From Clostridia bacterium (lineage in GTDB: Bacteria > Bacillota > Clostridia > TANB77 > CAG-508), in the NCBI GenBank assembly GCA_017625465.1, contig JAGAKS010000009.1:1-37589 (forward strand): a stretch of DNA of 37,589 nt. The letters run 5' to 3'. A model generated the notes under the pieces. It saw only the letters and a program-made list of their open reading frames with translations. It had not been told where the DNA came from and did not search any database. Below, one piece after another: positions 15,483 to 22,905 of the stretch (within the stretch, counting starts at the first letter, position 1; each line of letters begins with the position of its first letter). The translations under genes were made by a program, and so were the position numbers.

Positions 15483-16565
15483 TTATTTTAAAATATTTTG
15501 ATTTAAAACTGTTCCACTATATAACATTAAAACATCTTGATTTGAAAATTCTATATAACTTTCTAACAATTGGCCATTCATATATCTTAAATCAATTAAT
15601 GTAACCTTTTTATAATTTTCTAATAAAAGTGGTGCTATACTACTACCAAAAGAATCTCTAAAAATTAATAATTCTTTATCTGTATTAGCGTTTTGATTTT
15701 CTATTGTTATTAAAGGTGTAGCACCTGATAAATATATATCGTATTTATCTGAAGAAGTTTCAAACTTTTCTAAATCATATACTTTGCTATATTGGTTTGT
15801 TTCATAATTGTAAGTTATAGCATTTTCTATATTACTATTAGTTAAGTATTTTATAGTATCTGCATTAACTTTTGCTCCGACTTGTCCGTAATATGTACCA
15901 TAAAACTCACCAGCTATTTTTTCTTCATAATTTGTTTGAGATACTATTCCCATATTCGTATTTAATATATTAACTACTTTTATTATATTTTCTTGTTTCC
16001 AATGCAAATCTGTATTATAAAAATCGTCTTTTGTTAAAATATTTTTTATATCTATATATTTTGTATCTTGCAATTTTTCTGCCATTATTTCTTCTATTTT
16101 TTCATAATCCATTTTCAAATAATTGTCATCCAAATAATATGTTTTATCTGGAATGATAGAATAATATACATTAGCATTCTTCAAATACTTTTCTTGCACT
16201 GTTTGAAGCTTCTCAGCAGATTTTTTCACAGCATTTTCATTTAATGGATATTCCAACTTATAAATTGAGCCATCTTTTACAAACATTTTATTACTATCTT
16301 TTTGATTAAAAATATTCATACTAAACCAATATTTTATCTCTTTAAAACTATCTCTTCTTACAAATTGGTCCACTGCATATTTATCAAAATCACTTGCAAA
16401 TTTGCCACTAAAAACACTATTCTTAGTAAAGGCTGGAAACTGAGCTAATTTTCGTCTTTCTGTAACAGATACAGCATCATCTAGCTTTACTATATTAGCA
16501 ACTAACATTACTATTAGAACAAAAACAAATTCAATTATTATTATGACATTTTTTGTTTTTTCCAT
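15483..16565 (-). CDS. DHHW-family protein (AlgJ/AlgX/DltD-like partner of the MBOAT acyltransferase)
   Basis: This 360-residue protein has an N-terminal signal anchor (residues about 6-27) and an extracytoplasmic SGNH/AlgX-like fold. TDLHWKQ (185-191) is the DHHW signature comparable to the catalytic Asp-His of AlgJ/AlgX, and LLIFRDSFGSSIAPLL near residue 307 supplies the serine block. Proteins of this kind transfer acyl groups, delivered across the membrane by an MBOAT partner, to extracellular glycopolymers. The MBOAT gene ends 9 bases upstream, which fits that partnership. The ATG follows GAGGT. The acceptor polymer is not known. Confidence 0.88.
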   Translation of the reverse strand: MEKTKNVIIIIEFVFVLIVMLVANIVKLDDAVSVTERRKLAQFPAFTKNSVFSGKFASDFDKYAVDQFVRRDSFKEIKYWFSMNIFNQKDSNKMFVKDGSIYKLEYPLNENAVKKSAEKLQTVQEKYLKNANVYYSIIPDKTYYLDDNYLKMDYEKIEEIMAEKLQDTKYIDIKNILTKDDFYNTDLHWKQENIIKVVNILNTNMGIVSQTNYEEKIAGEFYGTYYGQVGAKVNADTIKYLTNSNIENAITYNYETNQYSKVYDLEKFETSSDKYDIYLSGATPLITIENQNANTDKELLIFRDSFGSSIAPLLLENYKKVTLIDLRYMNGQLLESYIEFSNQDVLMLYSGTVLNQNILK

Positions 16566-16574
16566 AAACTACCT

Positions 16575-17945
16575 CTAAAATCTAAAATATAAGAACGGGT
16601 TAAACGAACCATCTATGATATAGCTTGTACTTATTATTAAAACAAACAATATAAAAACCGGTTCTAAAAAGTTTGAAACCTTCTTATCTTTAAAAACATT
16701 TTTCATAAGTGGGGTTGCACCAATTAAAGATATAATTAAAACTACTGCATAGCTTTTTAAATAATATATGCTTTCTAAAGAAGTTAACGAAATACCACCT
16801 ATTCCAAATAAACCTTTTATATTTTCGAAAATTTCTATTTTACTTTCACCACTAAAAATTATAAAGCTAATCATTACTATAAAAAATGTAGCTAATATTC
16901 TAATTATCTTTGGAATTTTATCTACCTTTTTTAGTATAAACTCTTTTTCTAATATAAGCAAAATTCCAAAATACAAACCCCATATTATAAAATTCCAAGC
17001 TGCCCCATGCCATAAACCAGTTAAAAGCCATACAATTAATATGTTTCTTAGATGTTTTATTTTACTTACTCTATTGCCACCTAATGGTATATAAATATAA
17101 TCTCTAAACCATGTACCTAATGATATATGCCATCTTCTCCAAAATTCAGTTATGCTACTTGATATATATGGATAATTAAAATTTTCTGGAAATTCAAAGC
17201 CAAACATTTTTACAAGACCAATTGCCATATCTGAATATCCTGAAAAGTCAAAATATATTTGCATCATATTTGCAAAAGCATATAACCAATAAAATAACAC
17301 ACTTCTTTCATTACTTGCTAAAAATACATTTACCAGCTCACCTAGTACATTTGCAATTAAAACTTTTTTACCAAGTCCTATCACAAATCTTCTTATTCCT
17401 ATTGATACATTTTCTATGCTGTGCTTTCTATTATCTAATTGTGCATCTATTGTTTTATATCTAACTATTGGACCTGCAATTAATTGAGGAAATAGTGCAA
17501 CATAAGTAGCTAAATTTAATATATTTTTTTGAACTTTAACTTCTCCTCGATAAACATCAACTATATAGCTAATAATTTGAAAAGTATAAAAAGATATTCC
17601 TATTGGCAAAATCACTTTTACTAAATCTATATCTTTTTCAAATATTACATTTACATTTTGTATTAAAAAATCTATGTATTTAAAATATACAAGTAATCCT
17701 ACGATAATTGCTATTGGAATTATTAAAAATATTTTTTTATGCTTTTTATCTATTAACCTTCCAAAAAGATATGCTACTATAATTTCAAATACCATTAAAA
17801 TTACATATTTAGGTTCACCATAAAAATAGAACAATAAAGATGCTACAAGCAATATTAAATTTTGCATTTTTTTAGGAACCATATAATATATTGCTAATAC
17901 TATTGGTAAAAAATAGAATATAAAAGTTATACTGGAAAATACCAT
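16575..17945 (-). CDS. MBOAT-family O-acyltransferase (AlgI/DltB-like)
   Basis: This 456-residue polytopic membrane protein moves acyl groups across the membrane for modification of a surface polymer. Family motifs are FPQLIAGPIVRY (152-163), YFDFSGYSDMAIG (231-243), FWRRWHISLGTWFRDYIYIP (268-287) and GLWHGAAWNFIIWG with the catalytic H313. About ten or eleven hydrophobic segments are visible. The ATG follows AGGAGA. It is followed by the DHHW gene and preceded by a DUF4358 gene, an arrangement seen repeatedly in Clostridia. The sequence does not tell whether the acyl group is acetyl or another. Confidence 0.94.
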   Translation of the reverse strand: MVFSSITFIFYFLPIVLAIYYMVPKKMQNLILLVASLLFYFYGEPKYVILMVFEIIVAYLFGRLIDKKHKKIFLIIPIAIIVGLLVYFKYIDFLIQNVNVIFEKDIDLVKVILPIGISFYTFQIISYIVDVYRGEVKVQKNILNLATYVALFPQLIAGPIVRYKTIDAQLDNRKHSIENVSIGIRRFVIGLGKKVLIANVLGELVNVFLASNERSVLFYWLYAFANMMQIYFDFSGYSDMAIGLVKMFGFEFPENFNYPYISSSITEFWRRWHISLGTWFRDYIYIPLGGNRVSKIKHLRNILIVWLLTGLWHGAAWNFIIWGLYFGILLILEKEFILKKVDKIPKIIRILATFFIVMISFIIFSGESKIEIFENIKGLFGIGGISLTSLESIYYLKSYAVVLIISLIGATPLMKNVFKDKKVSNFLEPVFILFVLIISTSYIIDGSFNPFLYFRF

Positions 17946-17986
17946 AATTAATTTCTCCTATAACGTGTCTTTACTACATAATAATA

Positions 17987-18011
17987 GAAACCTTGATTAG
18001 ATCAAGGTTTC
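17987..18011 (-). terminator. Hairpin between the DUF4358 gene and the MBOAT gene
   Basis: GAAACCTTGAT (17987-17997) and ATCAAGGTTTC (18001-18011) form a perfect 11-bp stem with a 3-base loop, 8 bases past the DUF4358 stop. On the minus strand it is followed by TATTATTATG rather than a pure T run, so it may give only partial termination. Confidence 0.6.
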
Positions 18012-18018
18012 ATAGAAC

Positions 18019-18627
18019 TTATTGTACTTCTGTTGGTGCTAACATTTCTTCTGGCAATTCTATTTCTTCTGCCTGTCTTGTATATTCTTCACCAATTTGA
18101 CCTGCCAATTTTTTAAAATTGCTATATACTTTATCTGCTGTATCTGTATTTGTCATTATCATGCACAGTATATCTCCTGCATTTGTTGCATTTACCTTTT
18201 CTGCTTCTACACATATCCATCTTCTAGTATTTACTTGCTCACACATTTTCTTTGCAACACTGTTTGCATCTACTCCAGTTTTAACTTTTGCAAGCACTAA
18301 TGTATATGCTTGTGAAGACATTAAAGGCTGTGATACTACTAAATATTCTAATTCTTCTCCATTTTCTAAACCTGTAAAAGAATTAACCATATCAGCATCT
18401 GAAACTTCTATAATATCTGTTGCTAATGATGGTAACTGACCTTGCATTCCTTCATAAATTTTGTCTACCATAGCTACTAAATCATCTGCACTTGACGCTT
18501 GTAAAACTTGTGCTGAATTACTATCTGGTAAATTTTCTTCGTTCTTAGTTGGTAATACCAATACTACCACTGCTCCTATTAATAAAATTGCTATAATTGC
18601 AATTATAATTTTTATTGTTTTATTCAT
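18019..18627 (-). CDS. DUF4358 exported protein
   Basis: This 202-residue protein has an N-terminal membrane anchor (residues about 5-25) and an extracellular DUF4358 domain: the block SQPLMSSQAYTLVLAKVKTGVD (about 98-119) and CEQVNTRRWICVEAEKVNATNAGDILCMIM match that family well. Its function is unknown, but DUF4358 genes commonly accompany DHHW and MBOAT genes, as here, which suggests a part in the same surface-modification system. AAGGAGGA precedes the ATG. A hairpin separates it from the MBOAT gene. Confidence 0.8.
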   Translation of the reverse strand: MNKTIKIIIAIIAILLIGAVVVLVLPTKNEENLPDSNSAQVLQASSADDLVAMVDKIYEGMQGQLPSLATDIIEVSDADMVNSFTGLENGEELEYLVVSQPLMSSQAYTLVLAKVKTGVDANSVAKKMCEQVNTRRWICVEAEKVNATNAGDILCMIMTNTDTADKVYSNFKKLAGQIGEEYTRQAEEIELPEEMLAPTEVQ

Positions 18628-18799
18628 AAAACAAATCCTCCTTAGTATACTAAAATGATAATATCATATCATAATAAAAACAGCAATAGATATAAATGGA
18701 AATTTTTAAGAATATAAATATTGGATGAAATAGCATACGAATATCCTATTAAAGTGACCATTTTATCATATCTTCAAAAACAGCAATTCTTTGCTACGT

Positions 18800-18828
18800 T
18801 TTACTTTTCTGCTAATTTATGATATAAT
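18800..18828 (+). promoter_or_regulatory. Extended -10 promoter of the RelA/SpoT-like gene
   Basis: TTTACT (18800-18805), a 17-base spacer and TGA-TATAAT (TATAAT at 18823-18828) are followed by a leader of about 60 bases. The leader contains two small inverted repeats (GTAAT/ATTAC and CATAC/GTATG) and CGGAGGT before the ATG. Confidence 0.75.
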
Positions 18829-18895
18829 ATTAATGTAATGTTTTTTTATTACAAGCATACTTTAGGTATGTACAATAACAACGGAGGTATACACT

Positions 18896-19915
18896 ATGCA
18901 GAAAAAGACTTTACAACAAATACACGAGGCATACGTAGAGGCTACAAAAGCTTCAAGTATCAACGCTCTTGAGGTTGAAGAAAACCTTTCCCGGATTTTA
19001 GACACTAATCAGTATCTAGCGGATGATCTTCAAGCCATGGATTACTTCATTGACAAGCTTGAAAAAAGCATACGAGCACGCAAAATGACATTCCAGTCAA
19101 CGAATGTTTGTGTTGAAATACTTCATACAACCATGTACATCGTTGCATGGGTTAACAAACAGTTTGGTATGGAAATTGACACAAATATTACAGCTCGTAG
19201 AAAGTCTTTGGAGAGCGAACTGACAAAAGCATTAGATTTAGCTGATCACTTGGTACCTACTCAGGTTAAGGACAGATTTGGTATTAGATTCGTCCTTTTA
19301 AACGGGGAAAACGGCATTAGACTTTCTACTTTCCTTGCAACCAAAATTCTCAATGTGCTTTGTTCAATTAAAAGAAGCGATCGCAGTGATTTTCTTGAGT
19401 ACATTAAGCAGTTTGATGATTACACGCAGGAAAGAATCAGAAAGCTACTACAACTGCCATTTACACTCGAAAACTTGAGTCGGCATGATACTAAGCCATT
19501 TGTTCCAGAGAAATATCCAGATGTTGAGCTTCCTACAGAAGAAGATCGCTCAATGGTAGAAGCTTTTAAGGGTTGTATCAAGTTTTATTACGATCCAAAG
19601 TGGAACGGATATCAGAGTATTCATTTTATTCTTAGTATCGACAACACATCTGAAATCATGCCTGGTCTTCAAGTTGAACTGCAGTTTAGAACATGGAAAA
19701 TGCATCAGTTTGCCGAAAATGATATCAATGCATCTCATGATGCTCATAAAGGCAATGTAGCAAATTATGCAAAAGTATTCACTTTAAGTGAAGAAGAGCT
19801 TAACAACACAGGAATCCGTGCTTTCAATTCTTACAAGGACGTTGAAAATGACCTTGATGGCATTCACTTTCCGAAAGTCTTTTATAATAGGCGCATGAAC
19901 AATATAAGCCTATAA
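18896..19915 (+). CDS. RelA/SpoT-domain protein, putative (p)ppGpp or related nucleotide synthetase
   Basis: This 339-residue protein carries a divergent RelA/SpoT synthetase domain without a hydrolase domain or TGS/ACT regions. Conserved blocks are ARRKSLESELTK (basic ATP-binding helix, R101, K103, K111), VKDRFGIRFVL (metal-binding D126, R131), NGYQSIHF (Y239, H243) and VELQFRTWKMHQFAE (E261, Q263, R265). The key acidic and basic residues are thus kept. The stretch between D126 and Y239, about 110 residues, is longer than usual, indicating an insertion. The N-terminal 95 residues are helical and unassigned. Codon use is visibly richer in G and C than in flanking genes, and the gene has its own strong promoter, CGGAGGT site and terminator, which suggests transfer. 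Product and regulation are untested; a toxic or phage-defence synthetase is possible. Confidence 0.8.
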   Translation: MQKKTLQQIHEAYVEATKASSINALEVEENLSRILDTNQYLADDLQAMDYFIDKLEKSIRARKMTFQSTNVCVEILHTTMYIVAWVNKQFGMEIDTNITARRKSLESELTKALDLADHLVPTQVKDRFGIRFVLLNGENGIRLSTFLATKILNVLCSIKRSDRSDFLEYIKQFDDYTQERIRKLLQLPFTLENLSRHDTKPFVPEKYPDVELPTEEDRSMVEAFKGCIKFYYDPKWNGYQSIHFILSIDNTSEIMPGLQVELQFRTWKMHQFAENDINASHDAHKGNVANYAKVFTLSEEELNNTGIRAFNSYKDVENDLDGIHFPKVFYNRRMNNISL

Positions 19916-19970
19916 CTAATTAGACGTTGTTAACTAGATTTCCCCTGGGGAATCATCAAAAAAATGTGAG

Positions 19971-20005
19971 AAGCGGCATATACATGTCGCTTTTCGTATT
20001 TTTTA
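19971..20005 (+). terminator. Intrinsic terminator of the RelA/SpoT-like gene
   Basis: AAGCGGCAT (19971-19979) pairs with ATGTCGCTT (19984-19992), with one G-U pair, a 4-base loop and a downstream T run. Confidence 0.8.
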
Positions 20006-20048
20006 ATAAAATATGAAAAGTTAACCGTCCTAAAAATATATAAAAGTA

Positions 20049-20079
20049 AAACGGCATCACTAGTTTAGTGACACCGTTT
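20049..20079 (-). terminator. Intrinsic terminator of the convergent unknown gene
   Basis: On the minus strand AAACGGTGTCACT pairs with AGTGATGCCGTTT, using two G-U pairs that exist only in minus-strand RNA, and TACTTTTA follows. The orientation is therefore clear. A smaller GTCA/TGAC hairpin lies between it and the stop codon. Confidence 0.8.
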
Positions 20080-20102
20080 ACTCTCGCACGTCAAATCTGA
20101 CG

Positions 20103-20492
20103 TTAGTTGACTTCTGTAAAAACTTTCTTTACCTTCCACTCGCTGAACAGTGGCTCGTAGTAATGAATTACCCAAGAGAAATAGTTTTCATTCTGATTAT
20201 ACTTACCAATAAGAACAAAAGCCTCTTTGGTTGGTTCAAATTTTGCACCTTTTACGCGTCTACCATCTTGGATGGTTTCCACCAAATGCAAATTTTCATT
20301 CCCTTCCAGCTTCAGCAAGCCTTGAATCAATTCACCATTGGTTAACAGTACTTTCTCCAAACGATAATTATCTGTTTCTTCAACCAAAGCAAAGAATTCG
20401 CTTATTTCTCGTTTGTTAGTTGGAGCTACCTTCCGTTCATCCAACAATCTTGCATATGCAACCCTAGCTTCCTCAGTAATGTTTTTACTCAT
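20103..20492 (-). CDS. Hypothetical protein, likely transferred
   Basis: This 129-residue soluble protein has a helical N-terminus (ITEEARVAYARLLDERKVAP) and a beta-rich remainder (GLLKLEGNENLHLVETIQDG, EAFVLIGKYNQ, FSWVIHYYEPL). No family is recognised and no catalytic motif stands out. Like the RelA/SpoT-like gene it faces, its codons are richer in G and C than those around it. It has its own TTGAAA-17-TACAAT promoter, an AGGAGGT site 7 bases before the ATG and its own terminator. The two genes converge and do not share an mRNA, so a toxin-antitoxin operon is not indicated, though a functional link cannot be excluded. Confidence 0.75.
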   Translation of the reverse strand: MSKNITEEARVAYARLLDERKVAPTNKREISEFFALVEETDNYRLEKVLLTNGELIQGLLKLEGNENLHLVETIQDGRRVKGAKFEPTKEAFVLIGKYNQNENYFSWVIHYYEPLFSEWKVKKVFTEVN

Positions 20493-20538
20493 GATATCAA
20501 CCTCCTAAATCTGTAAAAACTACGTTGTTGTCTTTTCC

Positions 20539-20567
20539 ATTGTAGCACACTTTACATAATTTTTCAA
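20539..20567 (-). promoter_or_regulatory. Extended -10 promoter of the unknown gene at 20103
   Basis: On the minus strand TTGAAA (20567-20562), a 17-base spacer and TGC-TACAAT (TACAAT at 20544-20539). The rest of the 298-base gap up to 20790 shows only AT-rich sequence in which I see nothing further. Confidence 0.75.
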
Positions 20568-20790
20568 CAACAAATATATTGCATATATTATAAAAAAGGA
20601 ACCGTTCTAATCTGTTTTTCTTTTTCTAGTGCTTCAACTATAATCAAAACTCTGTTTATTATTTGCGAGGCTTTATTAATATAAAAAGAAAATTTATGAT
20701 AAGAAATAAAATTTTTTAATTTGTATTAAAAAATAAAACAATATAAGGTATAATATATATAAGATATTTTTATTAGTAAAGGATTATAAT

Positions 20791-21189
20791 ATGAAAGAAG
20801 AAATTGTTTTAGAACATATAGAAAGTTTAAAAAGATTAATTGATATTAAGTATGGAAAGTATTTGAATATTTCAGCAGAAGAGTTGTTGCTTAATGGCGG
20901 TTGTTTTGAGTTTGCAAAAATTATGAATAAAATCTTTCCACAAGGAAAGATTTGTTTAAGAAATGATAATAAACATTGTGCTATCGAAATTGATGAAAAT
21001 TTATATGATGTACTAGGAAGAATTGATGATAGAGATTATTATAGACAAGCTAGTCAATCAGAACTTGAATGGATGCAAGATAAATTTGGTAAAGATTATA
21101 AATATTTGAATATAGCAGATAACGTATGTGCAGCAGTTGATCAAGCAATAAATAAAAAGGAAAAAGATTCAGAAGGAATGGATAGATAG
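20791..21189 (+). CDS. Small Cys/His protein of unknown function
   Basis: This 132-residue soluble protein contains LNGGCFEFAKIMNKIFPQG (Cys53 at a helix start), KHCAIEIDENLYDVLGRIDD (His about 72) and a conserved-looking Asp after the strand. The order Cys at a helix N-cap, His on a strand, then Asp resembles papain-like or transglutaminase-like folds, but this is pattern reasoning only. No family can be named. The upstream -10 TATAAT (20749-20754) is good but the -35 is weak; AAAGGA precedes the ATG. Codon use is AT-rich like the host, unlike the two genes before it. Confidence 0.65.
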   Translation: MKEEIVLEHIESLKRLIDIKYGKYLNISAEELLLNGGCFEFAKIMNKIFPQGKICLRNDNKHCAIEIDENLYDVLGRIDDRDYYRQASQSELEWMQDKFGKDYKYLNIADNVCAAVDQAINKKEKDSEGMDR

Positions 21190-21231
21190 ATATTTTTATA
21201 ATTAAATAAAAAAGAAACATTTTAATATAAC

Positions 21232-21260
21232 AAAAAAATCATAGCTTCGCTATGATTTTC
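21232..21260 (-). terminator. Intrinsic terminator of the tRNA Val-Asp-Phe operon
   Basis: AAAATCATAGC (21235-21245) pairs perfectly with GCTATGATTTT (21249-21259) around a 3-base loop. On the minus strand seven Ts follow. It may also end the + strand gene at 21189. Confidence 0.85.
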
Positions 21261-21262
21261 TT

Positions 21263-21338
21263 TGGTGGCTTCAAGTGGAATCGAACCACTGACACGGGGA
21301 TTTTCAGTCCCCTGCTCTACCAACTGAGCTATGAAGCC
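21263..21338 (-). tRNA. trnF: tRNA-Phe (anticodon GAA)
   Basis: The minus strand gives a cloverleaf with acceptor GGCTTCA/TGAAGCC, anticodon stem GGGGA/TCCCC with loop CTGAAAA, T-loop TTCGATT and an encoded CCA end. Confidence 0.96.
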
Positions 21339-21342
21339 TTAT

Positions 21343-21372
21343 AAAAAATATCTAGTTTCCTAGATATTTTTT
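21343..21372 (-). terminator. Perfect 13-bp hairpin between tRNA-Asp and tRNA-Phe
   Basis: Bases 21343-21355 pair perfectly with 21360-21372 around a TTTC loop. On the minus strand the stem ends in a run of six Ts, the form of an intrinsic terminator, although tRNA-Phe follows. It could be a partial terminator or a processing signal. Confidence 0.65.
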
Positions 21373-21448
21373 GGCGACCTGGAACGGGCTCGAACCGTCG
21401 ACCTCCGCCGTGACAGGGCGGCATTCTAACCAACTGAACTACCAGGCC
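21372..21448 (-). tRNA. trnD: tRNA-Asp (anticodon GTC)
   Basis: The minus strand folds with acceptor GGCCTGG/CCAGGTC (one G-T pair), an anticodon loop TGTCACG and an encoded GCCA end. Confidence 0.95.
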
Positions 21449-21455
21449 AAAAAAA

Positions 21456-21531
21456 TGGTGGTCGCTATAGGGATCGAACCTATGACCTCCTGCTTGTAAG
21501 GCAGATGCTCTCCCAGCTGAGCTAAGCGACC
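21456..21531 (-). tRNA. trnV: tRNA-Val (anticodon TAC)
   Basis: The minus strand folds with acceptor GGTCGCT/AGCGACC, anticodon stem TCTGC/GCAGG (one weak pair) around CTTACAA, T-loop TTCGATC and an encoded CCA. It is first in the three-tRNA operon. Confidence 0.95.
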
Positions 21532-21551
21532 ATGTCGTATCGACAGTTATT

Positions 21552-21580
21552 ATTGTACTCGATTTTTATATGTTTGTCAA
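21552..21580 (-). promoter_or_regulatory. Promoter of the tRNA Val-Asp-Phe operon
   Basis: On the minus strand TTGACA (21580-21575), a 17-base spacer and TACAAT (21557-21552) lie about 20 bases before tRNA-Val. Confidence 0.85.
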
Positions 21581-21610
21581 CACATTTTTTGAAATTTTTT
21601 AAAAAAATTT

Positions 21611-21636
21611 TTGAGCTACATGAAAATGTAGCTCAA
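21611..21636 (-). terminator. Intrinsic terminator of the ftsEX operon
   Basis: TTGAGCTACAT (21611-21621) and ATGTAGCTCAA (21626-21636) form a perfect 11-bp stem around GAAA. On the minus strand it is followed by a T-rich tract. It lies 7 bases past the protease stop. Confidence 0.88.
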
Positions 21637-21643
21637 ACAGGCA

Positions 21644-22876
21644 TTATTTCAATATTTCTAGTGCCTTATTTAATTGTGTATCGACAAAATCTTCTTCTTT
21701 TTCTACCTTTTCTAATTCTACTTCAATATCTGGCACGATACCCTCTTTATTAATTTTAGTTTCATTTGGTGTAAAATATTCTGCTACTGTAAGTTTTAAA
21801 ACACTACCATCAAATAAAGAAAATACGTTTTGAATAACTCCTTTTCCAAAAGTTTTTGTTCCAACTATTTTAGCTCTACCATTGTCTTTTAAAGCTCCTG
21901 ATAAGATTTCAGATGCACTTGCTGAATATTCATTTACCAATACAACCAATTCAGCATTTGTTATATTATCATTTTCAGTTTTAGTAACTACTCTATTTTC
22001 TTGTGAATCAACTGTAATTAATACGTCTTTATTTTTAGGTATAAATAGATTAGCTATTTTTAAAGCTTCATCTACTAAACCACCACCATTGTATCTTAAA
22101 TCCAAAATGAATTTTTTAGCCCCCTTTGATTCTAATTCTTTTATAGCTTTTTGGACTTCTTCTGCTGAACCAGTATCAAATGTATAAAGTGACATATAGC
22201 CAACATTACCATTTTTTATTTCTGTTTCTACGTGATATATTTTTATTTCTTCCCTTATTATATCAAATTCTAAATATTCTGTTCCTCTAGCTATTTTTAA
22301 ATGTACTTTAGTATTAGCTTCTCCTTTAATTTTAGTAGCAATTAAAGCACTATCTACTCCTAATACATTTTCGCCATCTACTTCAACTATAATATCTTCT
22401 GTTTTTATTCCTGCTTTTTCTGCTGGGGAGTCTTTTATTGGAGCAGAAACTATTGTGTTTCCATCTTTATCAGTACCCATATAAATTCCTATTCCAACAT
22501 AATTTCCAAGTGCAGCCGTTTGATATTCTTCCCATTCTTCTTTAGTCATATATTCTGAATATTCATCACCTAGGCCATCCACATAACCTTTTATGGCACC
22601 ATCTAGCAATTTTGATTCTTCTATGTCACCTATATAATATGTATCTATCACATTTCTAAAACTTTTTAAACTTTGTGATATTGCGTTTATAGTTTCATCT
22701 GAAGTAGCTTCTGTAGAAACTGGTGTTTTTCCTACAAAAGGAAGTACGTTGCTTGTTCCTTTTTTTGCACAATATATAAATGTAGCTCCTGCTGTTATTA
22801 CTGCAACAATGCAAGATACCATTACTGTTATAAAGATATGTCTATATCTCAATTGTCTTCTTTCATATAAATCCAT
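21644..22876 (-). CDS. C-terminal processing protease, S41 family (CtpA/CtpB type)
   Basis: This 410-residue secreted or membrane-tethered serine protease has an N-terminal membrane helix (about 14-36), an S41 N-terminal helical part, a PDZ domain (about 125-205, GIGIYMGTDKDG to KIARG) and the catalytic core. SASASEI gives nucleophile S320 and KTFGKG gives general base K345, spaced 25 residues as in Prc/Ctp enzymes. It is the last gene of the ftsE-ftsX-M23-M23 operon, 29 bases after the second hydrolase. Ctp proteases are known to control levels of cell-wall hydrolases, which makes the two hydrolases upstream its plausible substrates; that is inference from position. Confidence 0.94.
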   Translation of the reverse strand: MDLYERRQLRYRHIFITVMVSCIVAVITAGATFIYCAKKGTSNVLPFVGKTPVSTEATSDETINAISQSLKSFRNVIDTYYIGDIEESKLLDGAIKGYVDGLGDEYSEYMTKEEWEEYQTAALGNYVGIGIYMGTDKDGNTIVSAPIKDSPAEKAGIKTEDIIVEVDGENVLGVDSALIATKIKGEANTKVHLKIARGTEYLEFDIIREEIKIYHVETEIKNGNVGYMSLYTFDTGSAEEVQKAIKELESKGAKKFILDLRYNGGGLVDEALKIANLFIPKNKDVLITVDSQENRVVTKTENDNITNAELVVLVNEYSASASEILSGALKDNGRAKIVGTKTFGKGVIQNVFSLFDGSVLKLTVAEYFTPNETKINKEGIVPDIEVELEKVEKEEDFVDTQLNKALEILK

Positions 22877-22905
22877 TTGTTTTTTATCTCTCCGTATTCT
22901 AAAAA

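Noticed and set aside
18896..20492. Toxin-antitoxin operon of the synthetase and the 129-residue protein
   Set aside because: The genes converge, with separate promoters and two terminators between them, so they are not one operon. A looser functional link remains open.
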